Made by a program: the position numbers and the translations under genes. From Sulfurospirillum sp036802865 (GTDB taxonomy: Bacteria; Campylobacterota; Campylobacteria; Campylobacterales; Sulfurospirillaceae): a stretch of DNA of 64,000 bases. The stretch is taken from the NCBI RefSeq assembly GCF_036802865.1, contig NZ_DAIRVK010000002.1, forward strand, positions 248,001-312,000, in the 5' to 3' direction. The notes under the pieces were generated by a model, which worked only from the letters and a program-made list of their open reading frames with translations, ran no database searches and was not told where the DNA came from. This document shows, in pieces, positions 42,024 through 50,862 of the stretch (positions are counted from its first letter, which is position 1; every line of letters begins with the position of its first letter).

Positions 42024-43120
42024 TGATACGCAAGCTTTTTTTCTCCTGCTTATTTTTCTCCTCGCTAATGCACGCTAAAACACCGCCTTTGGAAGACATG
42101 ATTGCCCAAATGATTATGATTGGGTTTGATGGTACCAAAGAGGGTGATAAATGGGTTGATCAGATCGCAAAAGACATTAAGCGTGAAAAAATTGGTGGCG
42201 TTTTTATTAATGAAAAAAATATCCAAAATCCAGCACAACTGAAAAAGCTTAATGAGTATCTCAAAGCACAAGCGCCAAAAGAACTTCCTCTCATTGTTGC
42301 CGCAGAGCATGAAGGTGGCACTAAAAGTCTTTTTGAAGCCAAAAAAGGCTTTAACGAAGTTCCTTCCGCGTATGAACTTTTTAAGAATAAAGATATAGCT
42401 GAAACGGAAGAACTCTACCAAAAACTAAGTCATGACCTTGCTAAAAGTGGTATTAATGTCAATTTTGCACCTGTTTTAGACCTTCAGCCCAAAAAAGATG
42501 TTTATGAGAGTTCAAAATTGCAACGCAGTTACTCCAGTTATGAAGAAATTGTAACCACCTATGCCATGTTATTTATCAATGCGCTTCATGCTGAAGGTGT
42601 TATGCCCGTTGTGAAATATTTTCCAACAGCAGGCGCTAATTTATGGAATAACTTTTCCAGTGAAGAAGATGTAACCAATACATGGCGTTTTGAGCAATTA
42701 AAGCCTTATTATGATCTGATTGCTTTTGGTAAAATGGATGCTGTAGTCATTTCGCATGTTGTGCATAAAGAGATTGATCCTAAAAATCCACTCCTATTTT
42801 CAAAACTGGTTATTCAAGGGTTACTTCGAGATAAAATGCACTTTGAAGGTGTTGTTTTTGCTGATAATTTACGCACAAACTCTATAGCCAGCAGTATGGA
42901 TTTTAAACAAAGGGTCATTCGTAGTATTGATGCGGGGGCTGATATTTTAGTCTTTACAAACTATTTTGCTGACAATGCGAGTATGACATTTACAATTAAT
43001 AAGATAATTACAGATGCCATCAAAAGTGGGGAGTTAAGTAGTGAGCGTATAGCCCTTTCCTATGAACGTATTGTAAATTTTAAACAAAAACTATCAAAAA
43101 GAGGAAGCCATGTTAATTAA
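42020..43120 (+). CDS. Exported glycoside hydrolase family 3-like protein with altered active site
   Basis: 366 aa with a signal peptide (LFFSCLFFSSLMHA-K). It follows the NagZ-type GH3 barrel: MIAQMIMIGFDG, IGGVFINEKNIQNPAQLKKLNEYLK, NVNFAPVLDL and VVFADNLRTNSI, with the presumed nucleophile at Asp282. However, the catalytic-loop motif KHFPGHG reads K199-Y-F-P-T-A-G, and the usual DxEGG reads EHEGG. The general acid/base His and a sugar-binding His are thus missing. It may bind wall sugars without hydrolysing them. It overlaps gpsA and the next gene. Confidence 0.8.
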   Translation: MMIRKLFFSCLFFSSLMHAKTPPLEDMIAQMIMIGFDGTKEGDKWVDQIAKDIKREKIGGVFINEKNIQNPAQLKKLNEYLKAQAPKELPLIVAAEHEGGTKSLFEAKKGFNEVPSAYELFKNKDIAETEELYQKLSHDLAKSGINVNFAPVLDLQPKKDVYESSKLQRSYSSYEEIVTTYAMLFINALHAEGVMPVVKYFPTAGANLWNNFSSEEDVTNTWRFEQLKPYYDLIAFGKMDAVVISHVVHKEIDPKNPLLFSKLVIQGLLRDKMHFEGVVFADNLRTNSIASSMDFKQRVIRSIDAGADILVFTNYFADNASMTFTINKIITDAIKSGELSSERIALSYERIVNFKQKLSKRGSHVN

Positions 43121-44336
43121 AAATGCTTTAGTGTCAACTCAAAAAGGTCTTGTGAATCAAGATGTATTGATAGAAGAGGGAAAAATTGTTGCCATAGCGC
43201 AGAATTTAGATGCTTCGGCTCATGAGGTGATAGATGCAAGTGGACTCTACCTTCTTCCCGGTCTTATTGATCTAAATGTTCGCTTTTCAAATAGCACGCT
43301 TAATCAAGAACACATTGATAAATTAGCGAGTAGTTGTCTTAAAGGTGGCGTAACAACAGCCGTTGTTATGTCTGATTTTACACCACGACTTGAGAGTGCG
43401 ACCTTATTGGAGCTTGTTAAATTTAAAATTGATCAAGCCAAAATTAATCTTCAAATAAGTGCGCCTCTTGCCGATGAAAAAGAGGATCAACTGCACAATA
43501 TTGCTACCCTTTTAAATAATGGTGCCGCTGCTATTTTGGCTGATTCGCATCGTAATGCAAATCTTTTACGACGGGGTATGCAATACGCAACAATGAAACA
43601 GAGACCTTTCTTTGTACAGTGCTATGAACCAAATCTTGATGATAATGGTTTAATGAACGATGGCGCGATCGCTTCAAAAATGGGGCTTTCTGGAATTTCA
43701 AAAATCTCTGAAACGGCTGAAGTTGCTAAACTTTCAGAACTTGCACATTTTTATGGCGCAACCGTTGTGCTAAAATCACTTTCTACAAAACGCTCTTTAG
43801 CGATTGTCAAAGAGCATAAAGCCCTTCAATCTAAGCTTTATACGGAAGTTTCTATTCATCATCTTTCCAAAAATGACAGTAGTTGTGCTGGTTTTAATAC
43901 ATATGCAAAATTGATGCCGCCGCTTCGTGAGGAAGAAGAGCGTAAAGCTTTAGTAGAAGCACTGAAAGAAGGATTAATCGATATTTTAACCTCTGCTCAT
44001 TCTCCAAAATCTATTTTATACAAGGATGTTGCGTTTGAAGATGCGGCATTTGGAATTGGTTCAATTGAAGAGTTTTTAACACTTGCTTATACATTTTTAG
44101 TGAAAAATGATGTCATTGATCTTAATGAACTTATTCGTATTTGCGCTCAAAATCCAGCAAAAGTTTTAGGACTTTCTCATAAGGGCACTATAGCAGTAGG
44201 ATTTGATGCAGATTTAGTACTCTTTGATCCAAACGAGAGCTATGAAGTTACCAATAAGCATTCACTGTATTGTGGTAATACACTTCATGGTAAAGTGAAA
44301 AAAGTAGTTGTGGGCGGAAAATTACTTCTGAATTAA
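43110..44336 (+). CDS. Dihydroorotase homologue lacking metal ligands (pseudo-dihydroorotase)
   Basis: 408 aa with the amidohydrolase frame: VIDASGLYLLPGLIDLNVRF, FGIGSIEEFL and a C-terminal NPAKVLGLSHKGTIAVGFDADLVLFD. The metal-binding DxHxH reads D54-L-N-V-R, the central His is Cys171 (QCYEP), and the DHAPH-type motif reads S-A296-H-S-P. A catalytic dihydroorotase is therefore unlikely. Such inactive homologues act as structural partners of aspartate carbamoyltransferase in other bacteria, which is the best guess here; pyrB is not in the window. Confidence 0.85.
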   Translation: MLIKNALVSTQKGLVNQDVLIEEGKIVAIAQNLDASAHEVIDASGLYLLPGLIDLNVRFSNSTLNQEHIDKLASSCLKGGVTTAVVMSDFTPRLESATLLELVKFKIDQAKINLQISAPLADEKEDQLHNIATLLNNGAAAILADSHRNANLLRRGMQYATMKQRPFFVQCYEPNLDDNGLMNDGAIASKMGLSGISKISETAEVAKLSELAHFYGATVVLKSLSTKRSLAIVKEHKALQSKLYTEVSIHHLSKNDSSCAGFNTYAKLMPPLREEEERKALVEALKEGLIDILTSAHSPKSILYKDVAFEDAAFGIGSIEEFLTLAYTFLVKNDVIDLNELIRICAQNPAKVLGLSHKGTIAVGFDADLVLFDPNESYEVTNKHSLYCGNTLHGKVKKVVVGGKLLLN

Positions 44337-45067
44337 TAATAGACACGTGAAAGATAAAGTCCACACGCTGGAATCAGCGTTGTGGAGACTTTCATTTTTC
44401 GTTCACGTTGAGCAATAATATCTTCATAACTGAGAGATCCCTCACATGCTTTGAGTAGACTTCCGCACATCATGCGTACTTGTGAGCGTAAAAAAGCATT
44501 GCCTAAAAAATAAATAATAATAAAATTATTATGACGATATGCACCTGCTTTAAAGATAGTACGTTTATCGTTTGTTGTTTCACCACCCAGTTTTTTAAAA
44601 TACTCAAAATTATGAAATCCAACAAATATCTGCGCATAATCGTTTAATTTCATAACATCTAGAGATTTTACATGGTAAGCATAATTGGCTAAAAATGGCT
44701 GATATGCTCCATCATAAAGGACGTAACGGTAGAGTCTTTTTTTGGCACTGAATCGTGCATGAAAAGACGCAGTAGCCGTTGAAATACTTTTAATGAAAAT
44801 ATAAGGATTTAGAAAGCCATTGAGATGATCTTTTAGTTTTTCGAGGTCATTCCAAAAAGCAGGAAGATCAATATGTACGACTTGATGTGTTGCATGAACT
44901 CCACTATCTGTTCGTCCACTTCCTACAACATTTTCATCAATATTGATACGCTTAAGAGCTCTTGTAATTGCACCTGCAACAGTTTGGGAGGCCTTAGTTT
45001 CGTTCTTTTGTATTTGGAAGCCCATAAAATGGCTTCCATCATAGCTTAGAGTAATTTTGACACGCAT
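44333..45067 (-). CDS. truA: tRNA pseudouridine(38-40) synthase TruA
   Basis: 244 aa. The catalytic Asp lies in VGSGRTDSGVHATHQVVHID; the N-terminal ITLSYDGSHFMGFQ and the C-terminal FLGNAFLRSQVRMMCGSLL are conserved. It makes pseudouridine in the tRNA anticodon arm. It is last in the glmU operon, and its stop overlaps the end of the convergent gene by four bases. Confidence 0.94.
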   Translation of the reverse strand: MRVKITLSYDGSHFMGFQIQKNETKASQTVAGAITRALKRINIDENVVGSGRTDSGVHATHQVVHIDLPAFWNDLEKLKDHLNGFLNPYIFIKSISTATASFHARFSAKKRLYRYVLYDGAYQPFLANYAYHVKSLDVMKLNDYAQIFVGFHNFEYFKKLGGETTNDKRTIFKAGAYRHNNFIIIYFLGNAFLRSQVRMMCGSLLKACEGSLSYEDIIAQRERKMKVSTTLIPACGLYLSRVYY

Positions 45068-45073
45068 AAAAAT

Positions 45074-46099
45074 TTAGAAGATATCACGAATGCGTTTTTG
45101 GTAAATTTTGTAGGCAATAAAAAAAGTAACAAGAAAAACAATGATAGGGGCACCTTGAGGATGCCATGCTGCAATGAGTGTTGTGAGTATAAGGTAGAGT
45201 GAAATAGTGGCAAACATAGCAATATAGATGCTTCCTTTATCATAACGATACGTCACAATACCAATGCTAAGCGCAATCAGTGTTGATGCAATAGGGAAAA
45301 GAGCGATGAGTAAGAAAAATGAGAGATCATATGCACGTTTTTGATCAACAAATGCACCATTCCAATACTCTTCGATAGTTTGTATCGCACCTATCGGTGT
45401 TTTTGGACTAGAATTAATATGCATGCGCTCAAAATCGATTTGTTGAATATCTTCTTTTGTAAATTCAAAAATTTTGCCCTGATCAAGATTGAGTCTAAGA
45501 GTTCCTTTTTCATTAAAAATTGCAGCATTTGTAGCAATGATGAGTTTTTCATCTTCTTTGTTATTTGGAGCTTGGTATAGGGTAATACCTGTGTAGTTTT
45601 GATTATTATCACTGTGTTCAATATAGACAAGCCAATCAGAAAATTTTTGTCCAAATTCATTGGCCTTAATATTGAATTTTGCTTCTGCTTTTTTGTATTC
45701 TAAAAAGTTGTTATTCAGTTGCTTTGAAATAGGAATAAGAACAAAAATATCGACAATAAGCATAAATGAGAGAAGTGATGCTAAAGCTAAAAAAAGTTTT
45801 GCAATCTTTTTTGGATTGTACCCTAGTGTAAACAGAACAATAGTTTCATTCTCTTTGGAGAGATTAAAAAGGGTAATACACAGTGCAATAAAAAAGGTAA
45901 GTGGCAACGTGTAAATAAGCGTTCTTGGTAACAAATAGATATAAAGTGTTCCTAATTCTAAGAAATTCATCTTTATAATGGCCGTCATGGCTGTTAGCTT
46001 GATGAAAAAGACCACCGATGTGATAAAGAAGAGGATAAAAAATAAAGAGCTAAAGAGCTCACTGAAATGTTTTAAAAGATAACGACTTACTCTATTCAT
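45074..46099 (-). CDS. LptF/LptG family lipopolysaccharide export permease
   Basis: 341 aa with six membrane helices split three and three by a periplasmic jellyroll domain (residues about 135-245). N-terminal RYLLKHFSELFSSLFFILFFITSVVFFIKL and LPRTLIYTLPLTFFIALCITLFNLSKENE are typical of YjgP/YjgQ proteins. It takes lipopolysaccharide from the inner membrane with LptB and its partner permease. Which of LptF or LptG it is cannot be told here. It overlaps the prepilin peptidase gene by eight bases. Confidence 0.9.
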   Translation of the reverse strand: MNRVSRYLLKHFSELFSSLFFILFFITSVVFFIKLTAMTAIIKMNFLELGTLYIYLLPRTLIYTLPLTFFIALCITLFNLSKENETIVLFTLGYNPKKIAKLFLALASLLSFMLIVDIFVLIPISKQLNNNFLEYKKAEAKFNIKANEFGQKFSDWLVYIEHSDNNQNYTGITLYQAPNNKEDEKLIIATNAAIFNEKGTLRLNLDQGKIFEFTKEDIQQIDFERMHINSSPKTPIGAIQTIEEYWNGAFVDQKRAYDLSFFLLIALFPIASTLIALSIGIVTYRYDKGSIYIAMFATISLYLILTTLIAAWHPQGAPIIVFLVTFFIAYKIYQKRIRDIF

Positions 46100-46826
46100 A
46101 AATAAATTCCATTACATGTAAAATTGGTTTATCGAAAAGCCACGTGAACAAAAGACCAAAGGCAAGAAACGGGATAAACGGAAGTTGATAACTTCGTTTT
46201 CGTACAAGTACAAAAGCAACAAGCGAAAGGATTGCCGCAATATAAATAGCGACAAAGCCTAGTTTGATTCCAAGGATGGCTCCTATTATACCAGCAATAA
46301 TAATGTCTGCTTCTCCCATGGCTTCTTTTTTAGCAAATGCTGAGACAAGAAAGCGAAGAAGCGTAAAAGCTCCCATAAATAAAAGCCCATTTTGAAGAGA
46401 TACTAAAGGTGGATTTAGACAAAAAGAAAGCAAAAGCACAGGAAGACTGAGTACATCAGGAACTGCTTTGTACCGCAAATCTATAATACTTAGAGCCATT
46501 AAAAGTGCAAAGACTGAACCGAGTAATAAAGCTTGAACAATACTCTCTAAATGTATAAAACAGATTCCATACAGGAGTGCTGAACTCAATTCAACAAAGG
46601 GATATTGAAGCGATATAGTACTTTTACAAAATGCACATTTTCCTCTTAGTAAAAGCCATGAGAAGAGAGGAATATTGTGATACCATTTTAAGGGATGTAG
46701 ACACTTAGGACAATGCGATGCAGGAAAATTGATACTTTCATTTTTAGGCAAGCGAAGTATGGCAACGTTTAAAAACGATCCAATACATAAGCCAAAAATA
46801 ACGATCAACATACCTTCCATAACCAC
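46092..46826 (-). CDS. Prepilin peptidase / N-methyltransferase (A24 family)
   Basis: 244 aa. The N-terminal methyltransferase part has two zinc-binding pairs (CPKC and CAFC) after IGSFLNVAILRLPK. The aspartic protease residues are in SIIDLRYKAVPD and GEADIIIAG. It cleaves leader peptides of type IV pilins or pseudopilins and methylates the new N-terminus. The start is GTG in a TAGTG overlap with the upstream gene, or ATG six bases on. No pilin genes are in the window. Confidence 0.92.
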   Translation of the reverse strand: MVMEGMLIVIFGLCIGSFLNVAILRLPKNESINFPASHCPKCLHPLKWYHNIPLFSWLLLRGKCAFCKSTISLQYPFVELSSALLYGICFIHLESIVQALLLGSVFALLMALSIIDLRYKAVPDVLSLPVLLLSFCLNPPLVSLQNGLLFMGAFTLLRFLVSAFAKKEAMGEADIIIAGIIGAILGIKLGFVAIYIAAILSLVAFVLVRKRSYQLPFIPFLAFGLLFTWLFDKPILHVMEFIYE

Positions 46827-47548
46827 TAGCCCTTCACATCTAAAACTAAATCACTGATATCAAAAAGAGGTTTGAGCTCTTTTTTCACAGTAAAGTGTGT
46901 AATCATACCCAATTTAGGGCTCTCTTTTTGTAAATAGTACAAACTTTTATCGTACATTGCAGCTATTTCAAATTCTGTTGGGCTGATACTGCCCAACAGG
47001 GGTCCTAAATGCTCATATGCGATATAAAAAAGCAATGATTCATCCGCTTGTTTTTGAAATTGCACCATCACTTTCTTGCCTTTAAAAAGTAGGGGAATAT
47101 GAATGGTTGCTTTAGAAAGTGCTAAAAGCATATAGGAGTAAGTTTTAAAAAGCTCTTTACTCAATGGTTCATCGCTCAATTGCTTGAGTAAAAAAGCCTT
47201 AAAATCGTTGTAATTGAAGCTTTCTGATTCAAAGAACTCTTCGAGAGAAAGGGGTAAAAAGTATGCTTCATCTTCAAAGAGTTGAGGCTGTTTCCAAAGA
47301 TTGGAAATGGTTAAAATTCCACCGCGTCCTTCGGAAAAATTTGCCCAGTATTTTTGCCCTTCTTTGAGGTTTTTACTACTTTTAGTGGTGAGTTCTTTTC
47401 TTCCAAGCTTCAGGCGATAACGCGTTGCATCGATTTGTTTGAGTACTTCAATGCTTACGGGAAGATTGGCATTGAAATTAATATTGGAACTACTGGTATG
47501 TCCGATGTCAGAGCCAATACCTGCTAACTTCTGAAGCGTGGAGATCAT
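46826..47548 (-). CDS. Conserved hypothetical protein in the glmU operon
   Basis: 240 aa, no membrane helix or signal. The first third (VLKQIDATRYRLKLGRKELTTKSSKNLKEGQKYWANFSEGRGGILTISNL) looks like a small beta-rich domain of the kind seen at the N-terminus of hook-length-control-like proteins; the rest is mixed. I do not recognise a family with certainty. Coupled to coaBC (four-base overlap) and the prepilin peptidase (one base). Confidence 0.65.
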   Translation of the reverse strand: MISTLQKLAGIGSDIGHTSSSNINFNANLPVSIEVLKQIDATRYRLKLGRKELTTKSSKNLKEGQKYWANFSEGRGGILTISNLWKQPQLFEDEAYFLPLSLEEFFESESFNYNDFKAFLLKQLSDEPLSKELFKTYSYMLLALSKATIHIPLLFKGKKVMVQFQKQADESLLFYIAYEHLGPLLGSISPTEFEIAAMYDKSLYYLQKESPKLGMITHFTVKKELKPLFDISDLVLDVKG

Positions 47549-48756
47549 AGGTGGCTACAGTGTTCCACAATTAATTCTGCAATCTCAAATTTTCCAGCAA
47601 GTGAAAATTTTTGAACATGTGAAGCTGTGATGAAACTGACCTCATTTTTAGTGCTACCAAATGTATTTTGCCCTTTAAGGACATTGAGACAGACTGCATC
47701 AAGTCCTTTTTTCTCCAACATTTTACTTGCGTTATCCAGCGCTTTACTTTCATCCATCTCTGCTTTAAAACCGATGACTTTAAAGCCTTTTTTAGGTAAT
47801 GATGAGAGAATATCGACATTGCGTTTCAGTTCTAAGTTGTATGTTTCACCCAATTCTTCTTTTTTGAGTTTTCCCTCATGTGTTTGAACCGGTATAAAAT
47901 CACTTACAGCTGCAGCCATTAATAAATAAGGCGTTTTATCGTTTTTAGTGACATATTGCATCTGGGAGAGAAGGGCACTTTGCAGCTCGTATGTACTTTT
48001 TACATGTAACGTATTAATTGCGTTAACAAGGGGTGTTTCACCACTGCTAACAAGTGTCACATTGGCACCTCTTAAGTAAAATGCAAGTGCTAAAGCAGAG
48101 GCTTGTTTTCCACTGGAAAAATTGGTGAGACATCTTACATCATCAATTTTTTCCATCGTTCCACCCCCTGTGATGATAACCTCACGTTCAGTCCAAAAAG
48201 GCTCTTTCAGGAGAAGGCGTGAACAGGTATAAAAAATCTGCTCAACATCAGCAAGAGCACCAACACCTTCATCGTTGCAGGCAAGTAGTTTGGATTGCGG
48301 TGCGATGATCTCATAGCCAAGTGAGGCAAGTTTGGTAAGACTTTCTTGCGTGATGGGACTTAGCATCATGTTGGTATTGGCAGATGGGGCGAGAACAATC
48401 GTTTTTGTAAAAGCAATCGCTGTTTGCGTTAAAAGATTGTCCGCAATGCCATGACTAAGCTTGTTGATGGTATTAACAGAAGCTGGGGCAATGAGAAAAA
48501 GATCTGCCCATTTACCCGTATGAATATGGCTGAGCCCTTCACTCCAGCTTTCTGTATCAGCATGTAATACTTTATTTTGACTGATAGCCTCAAAAGTAAG
48601 CGGTGTGATAAAACGCTTTGCATCTTCGCTCATCAGCACTTTTACCTCAGCTCCCGCCTTAACAAAGAGCCGAATTAGCTCTAAAGCTTTGTAAATAGCA
48701 ATGCTTCCCGTGACACCAAGAAGGATTTTTTTCCCTGCAAGTAGGTTATTACGCAT
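47545..48756 (-). CDS. coaBC: Bifunctional phosphopantothenoylcysteine decarboxylase / phosphopantothenate-cysteine ligase
   Basis: 403 aa from the ATG with GGGA six bases before it; this start overlaps the end of glmU by eight bases. The CoaC flavoprotein half shows ILLGVTGSIAIYKALELIR, the catalytic-His segment LSHIHTGKWADLFLIAPASVNTINKL and the PSANTNM motif. The CoaB half shows EVIITGGGTMEKIDDVRCLTNFSSGKQASALA. Two steps of coenzyme A synthesis. An 11-of-12 copy of the repeated palindrome is at 47999. Confidence 0.95.
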   Translation of the reverse strand: MRNNLLAGKKILLGVTGSIAIYKALELIRLFVKAGAEVKVLMSEDAKRFITPLTFEAISQNKVLHADTESWSEGLSHIHTGKWADLFLIAPASVNTINKLSHGIADNLLTQTAIAFTKTIVLAPSANTNMMLSPITQESLTKLASLGYEIIAPQSKLLACNDEGVGALADVEQIFYTCSRLLLKEPFWTEREVIITGGGTMEKIDDVRCLTNFSSGKQASALALAFYLRGANVTLVSSGETPLVNAINTLHVKSTYELQSALLSQMQYVTKNDKTPYLLMAAAVSDFIPVQTHEGKLKKEELGETYNLELKRNVDILSSLPKKGFKVIGFKAEMDESKALDNASKMLEKKGLDAVCLNVLKGQNTFGSTKNEVSFITASHVQKFSLAGKFEIAELIVEHCSHL

Positions 48757-50050
48757 CTTTTTTCCCGAAGAATTTGTAGAAGAATCCCTCAATGATTTTG
48801 AGTGGTTCTCTATTGATAGCCAAAGCGCCTTTAGGAATGTCTTTAGTGACCGTTGTTCCAGAAGCTATTAAGACATCATCTGCAATAGTGATAGGTGCAA
48901 CAAGTTGGGTATCGCTTCCAACAAAGACATTTTTGCCGATGATGGTTTTGTATTTGCCTTTTCCATCGTAATTACAGGTAATCGTTCCACAACCGATATT
49001 TGTTCCCTCATCAATGGTTGCATCGCCAAGGTAGCTTAAATGACCTGCTTTAACGCCCTTTAGTGTAGATTTTTTGATTTCAACAAAATTGCCAATATGG
49101 GTACCTTCAATAATTGAATCAGGGCGAATTCGCGCCATTGGTCCAATATCAGAGTTTTTAATAACACTTTTTTCAACTACGGAATGTGCCTTAATATGGG
49201 CATTGTCTAAAACAGTGCCCTTCAGTAGTGTCACACCATTTTCAAGTTTACATTCACCCCTCATCTCTACATCTGCTTCGATGTAGATGGTGTGCGGTAA
49301 GCGCATACTCACACCTTGCTCCATAAAACGGCGTTTGATGCGGTTTTGCATCAACTCTTCTGCTTGCGAGAGGTGGTACTTTGAATTAACACCCATAAAC
49401 GTGGCTTCATCGACAAAAAGGGCTTTAACCGTTCTGTTTTCTGCGTTGGCTAAGGCTATAAGATCGGTAATGTAGTACTCTTTTTGGCTATTGTTATTGG
49501 AAAGTTTTGGAAGATTCTCTTTTAAAAAGTCTGTTTTGAAAAGATAAACGCCTGCATTCACCGCAGTGACTTTTTTCTCTTCAATACTCGCATCTTTTTC
49601 TTCGACTATTTTTTCCACATTATAGTGGGTGTCCATGATGACCCTACCATACCCAAAGGGTTCTTTACATGTAAAAGCACTCATCACAACATCTGCATCC
49701 AAATGTGTAAAATTTTGCATATTTTCTGCTTCTAACAGAGGCATATCGCCATTAAGAACCAATAATCGTTCATATTTGGGAGCAATGCCACGAATTGCAC
49801 CACCCGTTCCAGGGAAGTTTTGATGGTCTTGCATGCTGTAGTGAATATTGGAAAAATGGCGGTTCATTTTTTCTTGAACAAGGTCTGCTTGATGGTATAA
49901 GATAACATGGATATCATCGCTGATCTTTTGAGCTTCTTTGATGATGTGGTATAACATCTCAAAACCGCTGATTTCGTGAAGTACTTTTGGTAAAGTAGAT
50001 TTCATGCGAGTACCTAGTCCCGCAGCCATAATTGCAATCGAAATATTCAT
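48749..50050 (-). CDS. glmU: Bifunctional N-acetylglucosamine-1-phosphate uridyltransferase / glucosamine-1-phosphate acetyltransferase
   Basis: 433 aa. The uridyltransferase domain has IAIMAAGLGTRMKSTLPKVLHEI. The C-terminal left-handed beta-helix has repeated hexapeptides (TLKGVKAGHLSYLGDATIDEGTNIGCGTITCNYDGKGKYKT). It makes UDP-GlcNAc for peptidoglycan and lipopolysaccharide. First gene of the minus-strand operon running to truA. One TTTACATGTAAA copy lies inside, read as F-T-C-K. Confidence 0.96.
   Translation of the reverse strand: MNISIAIMAAGLGTRMKSTLPKVLHEISGFEMLYHIIKEAQKISDDIHVILYHQADLVQEKMNRHFSNIHYSMQDHQNFPGTGGAIRGIAPKYERLLVLNGDMPLLEAENMQNFTHLDADVVMSAFTCKEPFGYGRVIMDTHYNVEKIVEEKDASIEEKKVTAVNAGVYLFKTDFLKENLPKLSNNNSQKEYYITDLIALANAENRTVKALFVDEATFMGVNSKYHLSQAEELMQNRIKRRFMEQGVSMRLPHTIYIEADVEMRGECKLENGVTLLKGTVLDNAHIKAHSVVEKSVIKNSDIGPMARIRPDSIIEGTHIGNFVEIKKSTLKGVKAGHLSYLGDATIDEGTNIGCGTITCNYDGKGKYKTIIGKNVFVGSDTQLVAPITIADDVLIASGTTVTKDIPKGALAINREPLKIIEGFFYKFFGKKDA
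49664..49675. repeat. 12-bp palindrome TTTACATGTAAA
   Basis: Perfect copy inside glmU, in frame as F-T-C-K on the minus strand, the same reading as in iorB. Confidence 0.6.
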
Positions 50051-50218
50051 AAATGGTGTTCCTACAAATTAGATGAAATCTATTTTAACGAAAAGTTGTT
50101 TAAAGATTAAAACGTATTTTGGTTGAGTTTGTTGAGAGATGAGTGCAAAGGCTATCACTCTAGTTTTCACGATATGATGCATTTACGTCTAAATACCTCT
50201 GATTTACTTGCTATATCG

Positions 50219-50224
50219 TATAAT
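50219..50224 (+). promoter_or_regulatory. Candidate -10 box for the hemerythrin gene
   Basis: TATAAT about 86 bases before the preferred ATG, in the 259-base divergent region 50051-50309. No -35 or operator was evident. Confidence 0.3.
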
Positions 50225-50309
50225 TTATAGTAATATTAATCAATCACAATATAGTCACTTATTCGTTTGAATTTTGCATTTACATACATTTTATGCTGGA
50301 GTAATTCAT

Positions 50310-50699
50310 ATGATGCCTCAATGGAATGACAAGTATAAACTAGACCATGATCTGTTAGATCAACAACATAAAGAGCTGTTTAAGCTTGCTAATTTCGTTT
50401 ACAATTTAGATCCAACTTCAACCAAGAAAAATGAAGTTGCAACGCTTTTTAAAGCTTTTTACCAATACATGGATACTCACTTCAAAGATGAAGAGGCTTA
50501 TATGGCTTCTATTTCTTATCCATTGCTCGATGAGCATAAAAAGCTCCATCAAGAAATCATCGCTAACCTCAATCATATTTTGAAAACAAAAAAGACAGTT
50601 CAAGAATTACAAGCCAGTATGAAATATGCTGCGCAAAAATGGCTTTCAGAACATATTTTAGAGAATGATTTAAAAATCATTGCATGGGCTAAAGGGTAG
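50310..50699 (+). CDS. Bacteriohemerythrin
   Basis: 129 aa from tandem ATGs preceded by GGAG eight bases upstream. The diiron ligands are all present: His in LDHDLLDQQHKELF (two), His and Glu in THFKDEEAYM, two His in DEHKKLHQEI and the closing HILENDLKI. It binds oxygen reversibly, useful for a microaerobe either for storage, delivery or sensing. It stands alone with its own promoter region. Confidence 0.92.
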   Translation: MMPQWNDKYKLDHDLLDQQHKELFKLANFVYNLDPTSTKKNEVATLFKAFYQYMDTHFKDEEAYMASISYPLLDEHKKLHQEIIANLNHILKTKKTVQELQASMKYAAQKWLSEHILENDLKIIAWAKG

Positions 50700-50862
50700 G
50701 GGGACAATAGCCTCACATTTTAAAACGCAAAGAGAGTCATTGAGACTCAAAAGAGTAATGTTTAGATTTGAAAACTGCTAACTTTAGTACTTTACTTCAC
50801 AATTAAAACGTTTTTAACGCAAAACCAACTAAAATCATGCAATATATTATTGAGGATACCAT

